Assembly (NCBI RefSeq): GCF_003966265.1 | Contig: NZ_RXNV01000004.1 | Span: 186,001 to 250,000, forward strand | Reading direction: 5' to 3' | DNA: 64,000 nucleotides | Origin: Shewanella atlantica | GTDB lineage: Bacteria; Pseudomonadota; Gammaproteobacteria; Enterobacterales; Shewanellaceae | Shown: one piece after another, positions 16,059 through 25,107 of the stretch | Layout of the letters: each line of letters opens with the position of its first letter | How positions within the stretch are numbered: the stretch's first letter is position 1 | Notes under the pieces: generated by a model | Told to the model about the DNA's origin: nothing | What the model saw: the letters and a program-made list of their open reading frames with translations, nothing else | Database searches by the model: none | Translations under genes and position numbers: made by a program

Positions 16059-18727
16059 ACTTCACACTCCTTTTGGGTCGATTTTTCAAATAGTTCTGTC
16101 GGGCTAACCTGAATGGCTAAACCATCCATACCTTGCTCGCCCGGGTCGACGTCGACATTCTTTACAGAGATCATTCCCGCGCCCCATTTTTTATCGGCAG
16201 GAAAACGTTGCCCTCTTAAATATTGGTATTTTGGGGTATCACCGATTGGAACCTGCTCGGGGTTAATGAATTCACTGAATCTGGCCAAAAACTCCGGACT
16301 ATCGAGGCTGGTTTTCCACTCACATTGATAGGTCGAAACGACCTTTTTCATCTGCAGCTCAAGTTCCGCTGCGATACCCAGACTGTCATCGATGATCACC
16401 GACTTAAGGTAGGTTACCCCCCTCTCTAATGACTCAAGCCAAACTGAGGTGCGCTGCAACCTCGATGCTGTTCTTGTGTAAAAAATCAATATCCTGTCTA
16501 TGTATTCCACCAAAACAGAGGTGGATATGTCGGTCGCGAAAAGATCGCCATGACGTGGACGCATCCCTCCATTGCCGCCAACGTAAAGATTCCAGCCCTT
16601 ATCGGTTGCGATCACCCCGATGTCCTTACTCTGCGCCTCGGCACACTCCCTGGTGCAGCCGGATACGGCAAATTTAATCTTATGTGGGGCCCGCAATCCC
16701 TTGTAGCGATTCTCAAGCTCTATGGCCAAACCGACTGAGTCCTGCACCCCGTAACGGCACCAGGTACTCCCCACACAGGATTTAACCGTTCTGAGCGATT
16801 TACCGTAAGCGTGTCCCGTCTCAAATCCTTGTTCTATCAATGCTTGCCAAATAGTGGGCAGTTCAGACAGAGCCGCACCAAACAGATCGATACGCTGCCC
16901 GCCGGTGATCTTGGTATACAGATCATGACGCTTGGCGATTTCACCCAGGGCGATCAACTTATCCGGGGTGATCTCTCCACCGGCAATTCTGGGCACGACA
17001 GAGTAAGAACCATCTTTTTGAAGATTCCCCAGATAAGCATCGTTACTGTCTTGAAGATTGGCATGTTCAACAGCGAGGACGTATTCATTTTCTAATGAAG
17101 CAAAAATCGATGCCGCCAGCGGCTTACAGATATCGCACCCTAACCCCAGCCGAGCGGCATCAACCGTTCCATGCCTGCCGATCAAAGCGGAAAAACTTGA
17201 GATTTCTTCGACCTGACACAGGTGAAACAGGGCCTGCCTGTCATGCTCGAAATGGCTGCATATGCCCTGCTGCGTCTCTAACCCCTGAGCCTCCATGGTC
17301 TGGCTGATGATCTCTTGAACCAAGGCACCACAGCCACCACAGCCCGATGCGGCTTTTGTACAGCCCTTGATGGCCGCTAAAGAGTGATCGCCTGCAACGA
17401 CTCTCTCTACTATGTCGGCTTTGGTCACCTGGTGACAGGAGCAGATGATGGCATCATCCTTAAACGCCACCGGCATATCGCTATCTTGTTGCAGTAGCGA
17501 TATCGCCGGCATTTCAATCTTTTCACCGGACAGATATTGGTTTAACAGCAGGCTATAATCACTGGCATCGCCGACGAGAACGGCGCCCTTGAGGAATTGT
17601 CCGGTCTCATCCAGCCAGAGCTTCTTGTAGGTACCACTCTGTTTGTCACTGAGCTCCACAAATTTTGCATTTTCAACCCCTCGACTCTCACCGATTGAAG
17701 CCACATCGACACCCAGAAGTTTAAGCTTAGTGCTCATGTCGGCGCCGTTAAACTCAGTTGCCACTGAGCCTGATACTGCCGATGCAATATGGGAGAGCGC
17801 CACTCTCGCCATCTGATAACCCGGTGCCACTAAGCCAAAGATGCGCTGCTGCCACAGAGCACATTCACCTATGGCATACACATCGGGTGCAGAGGTTAAA
17901 CAGTGGGAGTCCACGGTAATGCCACCTCGTTCACCCACTTCGATGCCACTGTGACGCGCTAAGGTATCCTGCGGACGAATGCCGGCAGAGAAGACGATGA
18001 GATCCGTTTCAAGAAAGGTATCATCGTTAAATATCATTCTATGGCGCGCATGTTCACCCGCAACGATGGCACTCGTCGCCTTGCTGGTGTGCACAGACAC
18101 ACCCAGGGCCTCAATCTTTTCACATAGCAGCTCCCCCGCCTTTTCATTGAGCTGAACGGGCATCAATTGTGGTGCAAACTCCACGACATGAGTATCTATT
18201 CCCAGAGTTAACAGCGCATTTGCGGCCTCCAGCCCCAACAAGCCTCCGCCTATAACCACACCAGATTTAGCCTTCTTTGCAGCCTGACTTATCTGCTCAA
18301 GATCGTCGATAGTGCGATAGACAAGGCATTGGGGGCGCTCTCTGCCTTCTATTGGTGGAACGAAAGGATAGGAACCGGTGGCGAGAACGAGCTTGTCATA
18401 ACTCCAGCTCTCATCATCCGATGCGAATATTGAGCGAGTTTCAGTGTCCAGACGAACGATCTCTTTGCCTAAATGCAGCCTGATCCCCCGCTTCGCATAG
18501 GCCTCTACACTAGCCAGCATTAGCGCCTCCGCACTGCCATTTTCAAAGTACTTCGACAGCTGAACCCTGTCATAGGCCGCAAGGTTCTCACAGCCAAACA
18601 CCTCCACCTGAAACTGCTCATTAAGTCCTTGGTCGCACAGTTGCTCGATAAAGTGATGACCGACCATGCCATTACCTACAACGAGTAATTTGGGTTTCAG
18701 GTCCAGCTCAGTTTCTATACACCCCAT
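16055..18727 (-). CDS. nirB: Nitrite reductase (NADH) large subunit NirB
   Basis: About 890 residues in the NirB order: an FAD/NADH oxidoreductase domain (LLVVGNGMVGHHFIEQL; GVVIGGGLLGLEAANALLTLG), a BFD-like [2Fe-2S] region (IICSCHQVTKADIVE, then GCTKAASGCGGCGALV), and a nitrite/sulfite reductase half with four cysteines for the 4Fe-4S/siroheme centre (SCVGSTWCRYG and VSGCTRECAEAQSKDIG). It catalyses six-electron reduction of nitrite to ammonium. The frame extends to TTG at 18766, but ATG at 18727 has GGAGAG upstream and matches the family N-terminus; starting there also leaves the leader terminator outside the gene. CobA, which makes the siroheme precursor, is encoded upstream. Confidence 0.95.
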   Translation of the reverse strand: MGCIETELDLKPKLLVVGNGMVGHHFIEQLCDQGLNEQFQVEVFGCENLAAYDRVQLSKYFENGSAEALMLASVEAYAKRGIRLHLGKEIVRLDTETRSIFASDDESWSYDKLVLATGSYPFVPPIEGRERPQCLVYRTIDDLEQISQAAKKAKSGVVIGGGLLGLEAANALLTLGIDTHVVEFAPQLMPVQLNEKAGELLCEKIEALGVSVHTSKATSAIVAGEHARHRMIFNDDTFLETDLIVFSAGIRPQDTLARHSGIEVGERGGITVDSHCLTSAPDVYAIGECALWQQRIFGLVAPGYQMARVALSHIASAVSGSVATEFNGADMSTKLKLLGVDVASIGESRGVENAKFVELSDKQSGTYKKLWLDETGQFLKGAVLVGDASDYSLLLNQYLSGEKIEMPAISLLQQDSDMPVAFKDDAIICSCHQVTKADIVERVVAGDHSLAAIKGCTKAASGCGGCGALVQEIISQTMEAQGLETQQGICSHFEHDRQALFHLCQVEEISSFSALIGRHGTVDAARLGLGCDICKPLAASIFASLENEYVLAVEHANLQDSNDAYLGNLQKDGSYSVVPRIAGGEITPDKLIALGEIAKRHDLYTKITGGQRIDLFGAALSELPTIWQALIEQGFETGHAYGKSLRTVKSCVGSTWCRYGVQDSVGLAIELENRYKGLRAPHKIKFAVSGCTRECAEAQSKDIGVIATDKGWNLYVGGNGGMRPRHGDLFATDISTSVLVEYIDRILIFYTRTASRLQRTSVWLESLERGVTYLKSVIIDDSLGIAAELELQMKKVVSTYQCEWKTSLDSPEFLARFSEFINPEQVPIGDTPKYQYLRGQRFPADKKWGAGMISVKNVDVDPGEQGMDGLAIQVSPTELFEKSTQKECEV

Positions 18728-18759
18728 GAAGCACTCTCCATTATTCGTGATGACCGTTA

Positions 18760-18801
18760 AAAACAAAAAGACGCCATGCTCCTCGATGAGAACATGGCGC
18801 C
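18760..18801 (-). terminator. Leader terminator (attenuator) in front of nirB
   Basis: On the minus strand GGCGCCATG and CATGGCGTC form a stem, extended inwards by TTCTC/GAGGAG, followed by TTTTTGTTTTT. It ends about 33 bases before the nirB start, so transcription from an upstream nirB promoter must read through it. Paired with the ANTAR gene just upstream, it is a classic attenuator arrangement. Confidence 0.9.
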
Positions 18802-18826
18802 ATTGCCGATAAGATCTGAATTGTTG

Positions 18827-18892
18827 TTGGTTGCAGCCGCTACTTGCATTACAAGTAAAGGTACGATGTAACCTAAGCTACATTGCAACCAA
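18827..18892 (-). promoter_or_regulatory. Structured nirB leader RNA, candidate ANTAR-binding element
   Basis: A 9-bp outer stem (TTGGTTGCA with TGCAACCAA, positions 18884-18892 and 18827-18835) encloses two hairpins: ATGTAG/TTACAT around CTTAGG (18866-18883) and TACTTG/CAAGTA around TAATG (18841-18857). Two adjacent hairpins upstream of a terminator is the arrangement recognised by ANTAR antiterminators. The loops do not show the textbook A-x-x-G hexaloop cleanly, so the binding role is inferred. Confidence 0.65.
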
Positions 18893-19020
18893 AGATACAA
18901 AATGTCGTAGCTGATATAGAGACTTGCAGTGACTATGCCAACAAAACAATCATTATAAGCAATTAATAAATAAGGGGTTAATTAGCTTCAACTTTCGAAT
19001 CTACAAGAGGTTACGCACAG

Positions 19021-19056
19021 AAAAAGCCCCAAAGCACCATTTTGGTGCTGGAGCTG
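19021..19056 (-). terminator. Intrinsic terminator after the ANTAR regulator
   Basis: On the minus strand AGCACCA and TGGTGCT form the core stem around AAA, extended by GCTCC/GGGGC, followed by TTTTT. It separates the regulator transcript from the nirB leader, which implies a separate nirB promoter between about 18900 and 19020. Confidence 0.85.
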
Positions 19057-19099
19057 GTGCGACTTCAATTGTGGAGGGTGTGGACAAAACGAGCCAAGG

Positions 19100-19696
19100 T
19101 TAAACTAGTTGATGAACGAGTTTTTCTATGGAGATCCCTCTCTCCATAGCTTGCTTCTGTAATATGTTATGAGCCTCTGATTCACTTAACCCAAGGCGCT
19201 GCAGCTCAGCTTTCGCCTTTGCCAGCAACTTTTGCGCTTGAAGAGACGACTCGAGCGCTATCATTTTATTTACCTGTTCACTTGCTAGAGAAAACCTCAG
19301 ACGAGAGAGTTGAATGATGCTTAATAACCTCTGAGGATCGAGCTCGCCGGGAACAAATGTGACACGTCCGCACTCGAGCAATCTCGATACCCCTTCATCC
19401 TGCCAATGCGCGGCATTCACTATCATAGGGATAGCCGAAAAGCGCAGTAACCTGAGTAAGAAACAGATATCTTGCTCTGTCAGACTCGCGGTAAAAAATA
19501 ATAGCTGATCATCTTTTGCTGAAAGAGGCATACTTTCCAACGCCCGCAATGAAGTGAGTGAGATGATGTCATTACAGTCACTGCTTACATTCATTTCGGG
19601 TATCGATCGCAAAGCATACTGATAGTTATCTGGTGTCTGCCCACGTGATTCAAGTGTTTGGCAAAAAAGTGGATCTAACCAGGTGAAAATTCGCAT
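19100..19696 (-). CDS. ANTAR-domain antiterminator, NasT-like
   Basis: A 198-residue protein. The C-terminal 55 residues are an ANTAR RNA-binding domain (LESSLQAQKLLAKAKAELQRLGLSESEAHNILQKQAMERGISIEKLVHQL). The N-terminal 130 residues resemble a degenerate receiver fold (DNYQYALRS, DQLLFFTASL, SAIPMIVNAAHW) without a clear phosphoacceptor Asp and DD pair. NasT-type proteins relieve a terminator in the leader of nitrate/nitrite assimilation genes. Directly downstream lies the nirB leader with its structured RNA and terminator, which fits. There is no nasS-like sensor next to it, so how it senses nitrate or nitrite is open. It is read in the same direction as cobA and the TrpD2-like gene upstream. 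Confidence 0.8.
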   Translation of the reverse strand: MRIFTWLDPLFCQTLESRGQTPDNYQYALRSIPEMNVSSDCNDIISLTSLRALESMPLSAKDDQLLFFTASLTEQDICFLLRLLRFSAIPMIVNAAHWQDEGVSRLLECGRVTFVPGELDPQRLLSIIQLSRLRFSLASEQVNKMIALESSLQAQKLLAKAKAELQRLGLSESEAHNILQKQAMERGISIEKLVHQLV

Positions 19697-19772
19697 ACCG
19701 CCTCCCTTATTTCGATGAGCACCAATACCTAAGCCACGTCAAAAAATGCTTTTCACAAAACCATTCTAAAGC

Positions 19773-20948
19773 TCAGCAGACCCTATGCACCAAGGGTTTA
19801 CTCAAAACATCATGGCGGCCGAACCAACTCGTTCGTGCAAGTGCTTCGGCGTCACTGAAGTGTTCAGATCGTCCATTGAGCAGATACACCATAGCCAAGG
19901 TGCCTATCACACTCGCATCAGCAAGCTGCATGAGCTTCTCAGCGCTCTCTTGCTGATGAAACATAAATCGATAAGCCTCATCACTTCCCGACTTTGATAG
20001 CCACACCTCAGCAAGTAGTTTGGGGGCTTGCTCTGACTCCAACTGAATAGTTGAAGTTAAGGTATTGAGCCCGATAACCCCCTCTAACAGGGTAGGAATT
20101 GAGACTTTATCTCTGCTCTTTTTATCTCTGCTATGATTGGTGACTATCGTCAACTCTGTAGTGATCCTTGGGTTTATTTCGCTTTCGCCCTGCACCCCTT
20201 TAAAGATTCCGACTCGCTCCAGAGACCTGCATTCATAGATGCTCTCATATAAAGGACTGTGACCGCAGTCAATGATTTTATCAGCAGGGTAAGCGGCCAT
20301 AATCGCAGCTATCTCGGCGTGTAACTCATCTAACCCCGGATGAAAGTAGCTTCTCACGCTAACGGGTGCATTACCCGGATTTGTGCAGCGTATCGCCGTT
20401 TGGAAAAGACTTCTCAGACCAAGCTCTTGATGCAGATGTCGAAACTTAGCCACCAGCGGCGAGAAACAGTCGGCATCGACATAGCAGATCCCGCCACTAT
20501 CCAATGCGGATTTGGCTTCAATCGCGGTCGATACTCTCGGGATATCTAATGCAGAGACAAAGGCGGCGATATGTTTGCGATGACTCAGAGATTTAGGATC
20601 CCCATGAAGCAGTACCCGTTCTCCCTGAGCCGCCAGCACTTTTGCGGCCAACAATAACCAGGGAAGTAGCTCACGTTTACCGGCATAACAGGGCCAGTCA
20701 ATTGTCGGTTTAACTTCGGCCCACTGTTTTTCTATCGTCGACTTGATGCCGATTGCGACGCCGGATATCTCTGAAGCGCTTTCCCCCCTAACCCGCATCA
20801 ACATCAATGCCGCAGCAAGTTGAACCTTGCTGCCTATACCGGAATGAAAACCTGAGATCAGCAATATTGACTCATTTAAGGTTAACTCCCTGGCACCTTT
20901 CGCTCCGCGACCCAGGGCCTTTATCAATGCCTGATACGCTTGCTTCAT
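19773..20948 (-). CDS. TrpD2/YbiB-like phosphoribosyltransferase-family protein
   Basis: A 391-residue protein of the glycosyl transferase family 3 fold related to TrpD2/YbiB. The N-terminal helical part has LTLNESILLISGFHSGIGSKVQLAAALMLMRVRGES; the phosphoribosyl-like centre has RVLLHGDPKSLSHRK and LGLRSLFQTAIRCTNPGNAP. E. coli YbiB binds nucleic acids and lacks anthranilate phosphoribosyltransferase activity, so a TrpD function should not be assumed. It lies 2 bp after cobA and before the ANTAR gene, tying it to nitrite assimilation, where such genes recur. Role unknown; possibly nucleic-acid binding linked to the leader RNA control. Confidence 0.72.
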   Translation of the reverse strand: MKQAYQALIKALGRGAKGARELTLNESILLISGFHSGIGSKVQLAAALMLMRVRGESASEISGVAIGIKSTIEKQWAEVKPTIDWPCYAGKRELLPWLLLAAKVLAAQGERVLLHGDPKSLSHRKHIAAFVSALDIPRVSTAIEAKSALDSGGICYVDADCFSPLVAKFRHLHQELGLRSLFQTAIRCTNPGNAPVSVRSYFHPGLDELHAEIAAIMAAYPADKIIDCGHSPLYESIYECRSLERVGIFKGVQGESEINPRITTELTIVTNHSRDKKSRDKVSIPTLLEGVIGLNTLTSTIQLESEQAPKLLAEVWLSKSGSDEAYRFMFHQQESAEKLMQLADASVIGTLAMVYLLNGRSEHFSDAEALARTSWFGRHDVLSKPLVHRVC

Positions 20949-20950
20949 AG

Positions 20951-21805
20951 CTATTCCCCGGCTTTCGCCACGCGGACAAGAGCAGATTCAGCCCTGTTAT
21001 CACCCAAGCTATCCATTAAATCGGATAACTCCCTACCCACAGCAACCACTTCACCGACAATCATTAGCGTGGGGCCGACAAGCTTAATTTTTCGTGCAGC
21101 ATCGGCCATATTGCCTAAATTGGCATAAGTTAACCTTTGTGTTGGTCGAGCGCCGTTACTGACAAACGCCACCGGAAGTTGAACATTTGCGCCGGCTTCT
21201 AACAAACCATGGGCAATATTTGCCGCCTGCTCCTTGCCCATATAAAACACTAAGCTGGTTTGAGCCGACAACAAAGATTGCCACCTTAGTGGATTATCAT
21301 CAAAAACGGTGCCAGTCACCAGAGTCACAGATCTGGCCACACCTCTGTGCGTCAACGGGATCCCAGCACTGGCTGCGCACCCAAGTGCAGCGGTCACCCC
21401 CGGAGTGAATTCACTTGCAAAGCCATTTCTGGCTAGAAATAGCGCCTCTTCACAACCTCGCCCAAAGACATTTGGATCTCCTCCCTTTAAGCGAACAACA
21501 CTCATGCCACGCCGCGCACATTTAAGCAGTAGATCATTGATATCATCCTGTGTGCTACTCGGCTGACCACAACGCTTGCCGACAAAATGCATCTCACAGG
21601 CTTCGGTAGCCAAATTAAGAATGTCATCACTGACCAGAGCGTCATAGATGATGACTTCCGCCGATGATATTAACCGAGCAGCCTTAAGTGTCAGCAGCTC
21701 AATATCACCACAACCCGCACCGACAATAGCCAGCTTATAGGGTTGCGCCTGACTAATTTCGGTTTTCAGTACGCCAGTCAGTTCAAAGATTTCAGCAGTT
21801 TTCAA
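20951..21805 (-). CDS. cobA: Uroporphyrinogen-III C-methyltransferase (SUMT, CobA)
   Basis: A 284-residue SAM-dependent methyltransferase with the SUMT motifs: YKLAIVGAGCGDIELLTLKAARLI, VIYDALVSDDIL, VVRLKGGDPNVFGRGCEEA and VTPGVTAALGCAASAGIPLTHRG-type sequence. It makes precorrin-2 for siroheme, the NirB cofactor. The start is TTG at 21805, supported by GGAGG seven bases upstream. The stop lies 2 bp before the TrpD2-like gene, so they form one operon. No fused CysG dehydrogenase/ferrochelatase part is present, so siroheme completion needs another gene elsewhere. Confidence 0.92.
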   Translation of the reverse strand: MKTAEIFELTGVLKTEISQAQPYKLAIVGAGCGDIELLTLKAARLISSAEVIIYDALVSDDILNLATEACEMHFVGKRCGQPSSTQDDINDLLLKCARRGMSVVRLKGGDPNVFGRGCEEALFLARNGFASEFTPGVTAALGCAASAGIPLTHRGVARSVTLVTGTVFDDNPLRWQSLLSAQTSLVFYMGKEQAANIAHGLLEAGANVQLPVAFVSNGARPTQRLTYANLGNMADAARKIKLVGPTLMIVGEVVAVGRELSDLMDSLGDNRAESALVRVAKAGE

Positions 21806-22110
21806 AACAGGCCTCCGCTAATGCCCCCTCGCCATTCACTGAATCTTTATCCATGCATTAATTCGATCAAGGGGTTATCTACAAGTTCGATGAAAGAAGT
21901 ATTGCAACCGACATACCAAAATCTAACTCACTGTTTTGTTTAGACTAAGATGTCGACATAGTGAGATAGTTAGATTGATTGAACAACAAGAGCGCATGGC
22001 TTTGCACCAAAAGTGCACAAGTGGAAACGTAGGTTAAAGGTTTCTATGTATAACGGGGAGAAGTCGGAAATGCTGTTGAGAAGTGAATTTATGCAAAAGT
22101 GCCAGATACA

Positions 22111-22137
22111 AAAACGCCAGCTCATGGCTGGCGTTTT
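22111..22137. terminator. Bidirectional terminator after cctA
   Basis: AAAACGCCAGC and GCTGGCGTTTT form an 11-bp stem around CATG-like loop bases, with A- and T-runs at the ends. It lies about 35 bp after the cctA stop on the minus strand. The rest of the 365-bp gap up to cobA (21806-22170) holds no ORF and presumably carries the cobA promoter. Confidence 0.85.
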
Positions 22138-22170
22138 AAATGATTTACCGTAGAAAACGACTTAAGCGTA

Positions 22171-22518
22171 TTACTTAAGTGTAGATTCCGCAGTACGGCC
22201 ATCATCATGACAGCTATCACAAGCTGGCTTATCACCCACGTTCATGTCATGTGGAGCATGACAATCGGCACACATAAGGTTGCCTTCGTGTGGTTGATGA
22301 ACGGCGTCCATCTCTTCCAGAGTGCCATGACAGCTTTGACACTGTTCAAACTCATATGCACCATCTGCAGAAGGCTCGCCATCGGCATGACATGCTTCAC
22401 AACCATCCATCTCAGCGTGCATTTCTGCAAGCTCTTGTGATTCAGCCATAGCCGCCGGAGATAAAGCCAAAGCGGCTAAACCAGCACCAAATAACGCACT
22501 TAAAATTTTCTTGCTCAC
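22171..22518 (-). CDS. cctA: Small periplasmic tetraheme cytochrome c (CctA/STC)
   Basis: A 115-residue protein with a signal peptide (cleavage near AMA-ES) and four CXXCH haem sites: CEACH, CQSCH, CADCH and CDSCH. Further His residues (HAEM, VHQPH, HDMN) fit bis-His ligation. It matches the small tetraheme cytochrome of Shewanella, an abundant periplasmic electron shuttle between CymA-type quinol dehydrogenase and terminal reductases. The start is GTG at 22518 with AGAGGATAT upstream. A CRP-like site lies about 215 bp upstream, and htpX is the next gene, also as in Shewanella. It is the strongest genus marker in the window. Confidence 0.94.
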   Translation of the reverse strand: MSKKILSALFGAGLAALALSPAAMAESQELAEMHAEMDGCEACHADGEPSADGAYEFEQCQSCHGTLEEMDAVHQPHEGNLMCADCHAPHDMNVGDKPACDSCHDDGRTAESTLK

Positions 22519-22732
22519 TATAAATATCCTCTATAAGAGACAACATAGTGGAGTTTTATTCTTGATCTAACCCCATCTTGCTATCAAAAGTCTTAGCACG
22601 ACCTTGCATAAAATAGCTAAGGAACTGCAAAATCGCAACTTTTCTGCTTATATTACTTTAGCAAGTGCCCTCAGAAGAAAACGTGCGCTCAATCAAATAA
22701 CTCCCTGCTTAACCAAACAATAAAGCCATTAA

Positions 22733-22748
22733 GGTGACCTTTGTCACA
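22733..22748. promoter_or_regulatory. CRP-like site upstream of cctA
   Basis: GGTGA-CCTTTG-TCACA matches the TGTGA-N6-TCACA consensus with one mismatch, inside AAGGTGACCTTTGTCACACT. It lies in the cctA promoter region; CRP control of anaerobic respiration genes is established in Shewanella. Confidence 0.5.
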
Positions 22749-22882
22749 CTTTTTCTATGCAATTCTGAATAGTGTCCGTTAGGGTAACATTTTGATATCT
22801 GTGTACAGACGACTCAATAAATATGCAGTTAATTCCTAAGCTTTTTGATAAACAATTGTACTTCGCTTAGACCGCCAAAAAC

Positions 22883-22912
22883 AAAAAACGGGAGCCAAGG
22901 CTCCCGTTTTTT
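22883..22912. terminator. Bidirectional terminator downstream of the htpX tail repeats
   Basis: CGGGAGCC and GGCTCCCG form a strong stem with a two-base loop, preceded by six As and followed by seven Ts. On the minus strand it ends the htpX transcript after its repeated 3' tail. Confidence 0.9.
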
Positions 22913-22952
22913 TATTTCGACAGGCCTTACGCCTGTGCGATCGACTAATCGA

Positions 22953-23163
22953 TTAGCTCGCTCTTAACGCGGCGATACGCTTTTCCAGAGGTGCGAGTGA
23001 AATTCATCATCATCTCAACTCACCAACGCACCAAGAATTAGCTCGCTCTTAATGCAGCGATACGCTTCTCAAGAGGTGCGAGTGAAATTCATCATCATCT
23101 CAATTCACCAACGCACCAAGAATTAGCTCGCTCTTAACGCGGCGATACGCTTCTCAAGAGGTG
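22953..23163 (-). repeat. 85-bp tandem repeats of the htpX 3' end
   Basis: Three units start at 22953, 23038 and 23123, spaced exactly 85 bp. The third is the real htpX end; the other two lie downstream of its stop codon. In each unit the last 12 codons read [12 protein letters not shown]-stop, and the four base differences in that stretch are all synonymous. The rest of the unit includes an imperfect inverted repeat (GGTGCG ... CGCACC). Confidence 0.93.
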
Positions 23164-23986
23164 GGTGACTCATCATCATTTCGGCCATCGACTTTTTGCC
23201 GTTGATACCAAATGCGGCCATTTGAGCTGGCATAGCACCGGTTTCAGGACCTTGACGCAGTCGGTCGAGTGCAGCAATCATCTTCTCTTTACCAGCCAGA
23301 CGAGCTCCGCCCTCATCCGCTTTAAACTCACGAATACGGGAGAAGTAGGCCACAATCATAGACGCGAGAATACCAAACAGCATATCCAACACGAACACGA
23401 CACCCATGTAAGCAAACATACCCAGGCCTTCACCCTCTTCATCATTACTGGCAACGAAGTTGTTGATGATCCCGGCAACGACACGTGCAGCGAAGATAAC
23501 GAAGGTGTTAACCACACCTTGGATCAGGGTCAGGGTCACCATATCACCGTTAGCGACATGACTGACTTCGTGTGCAAGGACGCCTTCAATTTCATCCTGG
23601 CTCATACCATAGAGCAAACCACTACTCACTGCGACCAGCGAGTTATCTTTACTCGGGCCGGTAGCAAAAGCATTGAGCTCAGGAGATTGATAGATAGCCA
23701 CTTCAGGCATCTTGATACCGGCTTGCTCCGACTGGCGGGCAACGGTTTCAACTAACCAACGCTCGGTGTTATCACGAGGTGTGGTAATAACCTCACAACC
23801 CATGGTTTTCTTCGCCATCCATTTAGAGATAGCCAAACTGATAAATGCGCCGCCAAAACCAAAAATAGCAGCAAACACGAGTAAGCCACCCATGGTCGAT
23901 GTATTAACCCCTAGAATCGACATCACGATAGAGGCCACAAGTAAGATTGCCATGTTCGTTGCAATCAATAAAAAAATTCGCTTCAT
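23123..23986 (-). CDS. htpX: Protease HtpX, inner-membrane zinc metalloprotease
   Basis: A 287-residue M48 metalloprotease. N-terminal membrane helices ([44 protein letters not shown]) precede the zinc motif HEVSH (in [14 protein letters not shown]), with two more helices behind it and the glutamate ligand in [12 protein letters not shown]. HtpX degrades misfolded inner-membrane proteins from the cytoplasmic face, alongside FtsH. ATG at 23986. The 3' end is followed by two extra copies of its last codons (see repeat). It is transcribed towards cctA, from which it is separated by a terminator. Confidence 0.95.
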   Translation of the reverse strand: MKRIFLLIATNMAILLVASIVMSILGVNTSTMGGLLVFAAIFGFGGAFISLAISKWMAKKTMGCEVITTPRDNTERWLVETVARQSEQAGIKMPEVAIYQSPELNAFATGPSKDNSLVAVSSGLLYGMSQDEIEGVLAHEVSHVANGDMVTLTLIQGVVNTFVIFAARVVAGIINNFVASNDEEGEGLGMFAYMGVVFVLDMLFGILASMIVAYFSRIREFKADEGGARLAGKEKMIAALDRLRQGPETGAMPAQMAAFGINGKKSMAEMMMSHPPLEKRIAALRAS

Positions 23987-24266
23987 TTAAGCTCCTGTAG
24001 AGTACCTGAGTACCAGATTTTGCGTTCTTAAAGACATAATATGTCCAAAAAATGAGAATTCAAGGGAGGAAGAGTAAGAATATGTATAAGCGAACAAATT
24101 CGACTCAATTCGGACTCACGACAAAACCACTAAATTTAAAGAATGTGCAGTCTAGGAGGCTTACATTAAGCTAATCTTAAAAATATAAGCTCTCTACTGT
24201 CAGCAGATGCGTATCGGCATTAATCTTTGTTAATATGGTTTAAATTTAGATCACAAGGGATTGAAT

Positions 24267-25019
24267 ATGAGTATAAACGCCTTACTTCTCTCCAGCTCAC
24301 GTGTTGGAGACACGCCATACCTTGCCCACGCCATCCCCTTTATTAAACCCTTAATTGCTGAGTTGGCAAACCGGATCAAGCCACAAAATCAAAAATGGCT
24401 GTTTATTCCCTATGCCGGTGTCAGTATCAGCCACGACGCTTATCTGACTAGGGTCATATCCAGCTTAGCCGAGCTCGATATTGAAATAAGCGGGATCCAT
24501 CAATATGACGATCCCAGACAGGCGATAGTGCAGGCCGATGGAATATTAGTGGGTGGAGGGAATACCTTCAATCTGCTTCATAAGTTGTACAAGCACGATC
24601 TGGTAAAACTGCTCACCAGCAAGGTGAGTGAGGGCACGCCATACATAGGCTGGAGTGCGGGCTCAAATATTGCCGGCCTCAGTATTCGAACCACCAATGA
24701 TATGCCAATTGTTGAACCCAGCTCCTTCAATAGCCTTGGGCTACTTCCCTTCCAGCTTAATCCGCATTACACCAACTATCAGGCTCCGGGACACAACGGT
24801 GAGACGCGGGCGCAGCGGTTACTCGAATTTACCTGCGTCGATCCTGATACCCCCATCGTCGCCATTCAGGAAGGCACAGCACTATGGCGGCAAGGAGACA
24901 AGTTATCACTTATCGGCGACAAGCAAGCATACCTGTTTTGTGGCCTGCAGCAGGAGATCCCGATACCGGTTGGCAGTGAGCTTTCACACCTGCTCATTCC
25001 CCATAGTGAGAGTGAATAA
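24267..25019 (+). CDS. pepE: Peptidase E (alpha-aspartyl dipeptidase)
   Basis: A protein of about 250 residues of family S51. The nucleophile motif is [12 protein letters not shown] (catalytic Ser near residue 118), preceded by [17 protein letters not shown], both diagnostic of Pep[13 protein letters not shown] carries the later conserved His region. It cleaves N-terminal Asp-X dipeptides in the cytoplasm. I chose ATG at 24267, seven bases after AAGGGA, over the TTG two codons upstream. It stands alone, divergent from htpX and convergent with the nucleotidase gene; a terminator follows. Confidence 0.92.
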   Translation: MSINALLLSSSRVGDTPYLAHAIPFIKPLIAELANRIKPQNQKWLFIPYAGVSISHDAYLTRVISSLAELDIEISGIHQYDDPRQAIVQADGILVGGGNTFNLLHKLYKHDLVKLLTSKVSEGTPYIGWSAGSNIAGLSIRTTNDMPIVEPSSFNSLGLLPFQLNPHYTNYQAPGHNGETRAQRLLEFTCVDPDTPIVAIQEGTALWRQGDKLSLIGDKQAYLFCGLQQEIPIPVGSELSHLLIPHSESE

Positions 25020-25056
25020 ACTCCCCTCTTACCGATATTAATTCACTGAAAAGAAA

Positions 25057-25081
25057 AAAGCGCATTCGATGAATGCGCTTT
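25057..25081. terminator. Bidirectional terminator between pepE and the nucleotidase gene
   Basis: AAAGCGCATTC and GAATGCGCTTT form a perfect 11-bp stem with a three-base loop, flanked by A-runs and Ts. It sits between two converging genes. Confidence 0.9.
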
Positions 25082-25107
25082 CTAGACTTTAACTAAACAG
25101 ACCCTAT

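Noticed and set aside
19773-20948. Calling the TrpD2-like gene anthranilate phosphoribosyltransferase
   Set aside because: It lies in a siroheme and nitrite cluster, lacks trp neighbours and resembles YbiB-type proteins without that activity.
22953-23163. CRISPR array at the htpX end
   Set aside because: The 85-bp units are direct gene-tail copies, spacing is uniform and there are no unique spacers or cas genes.
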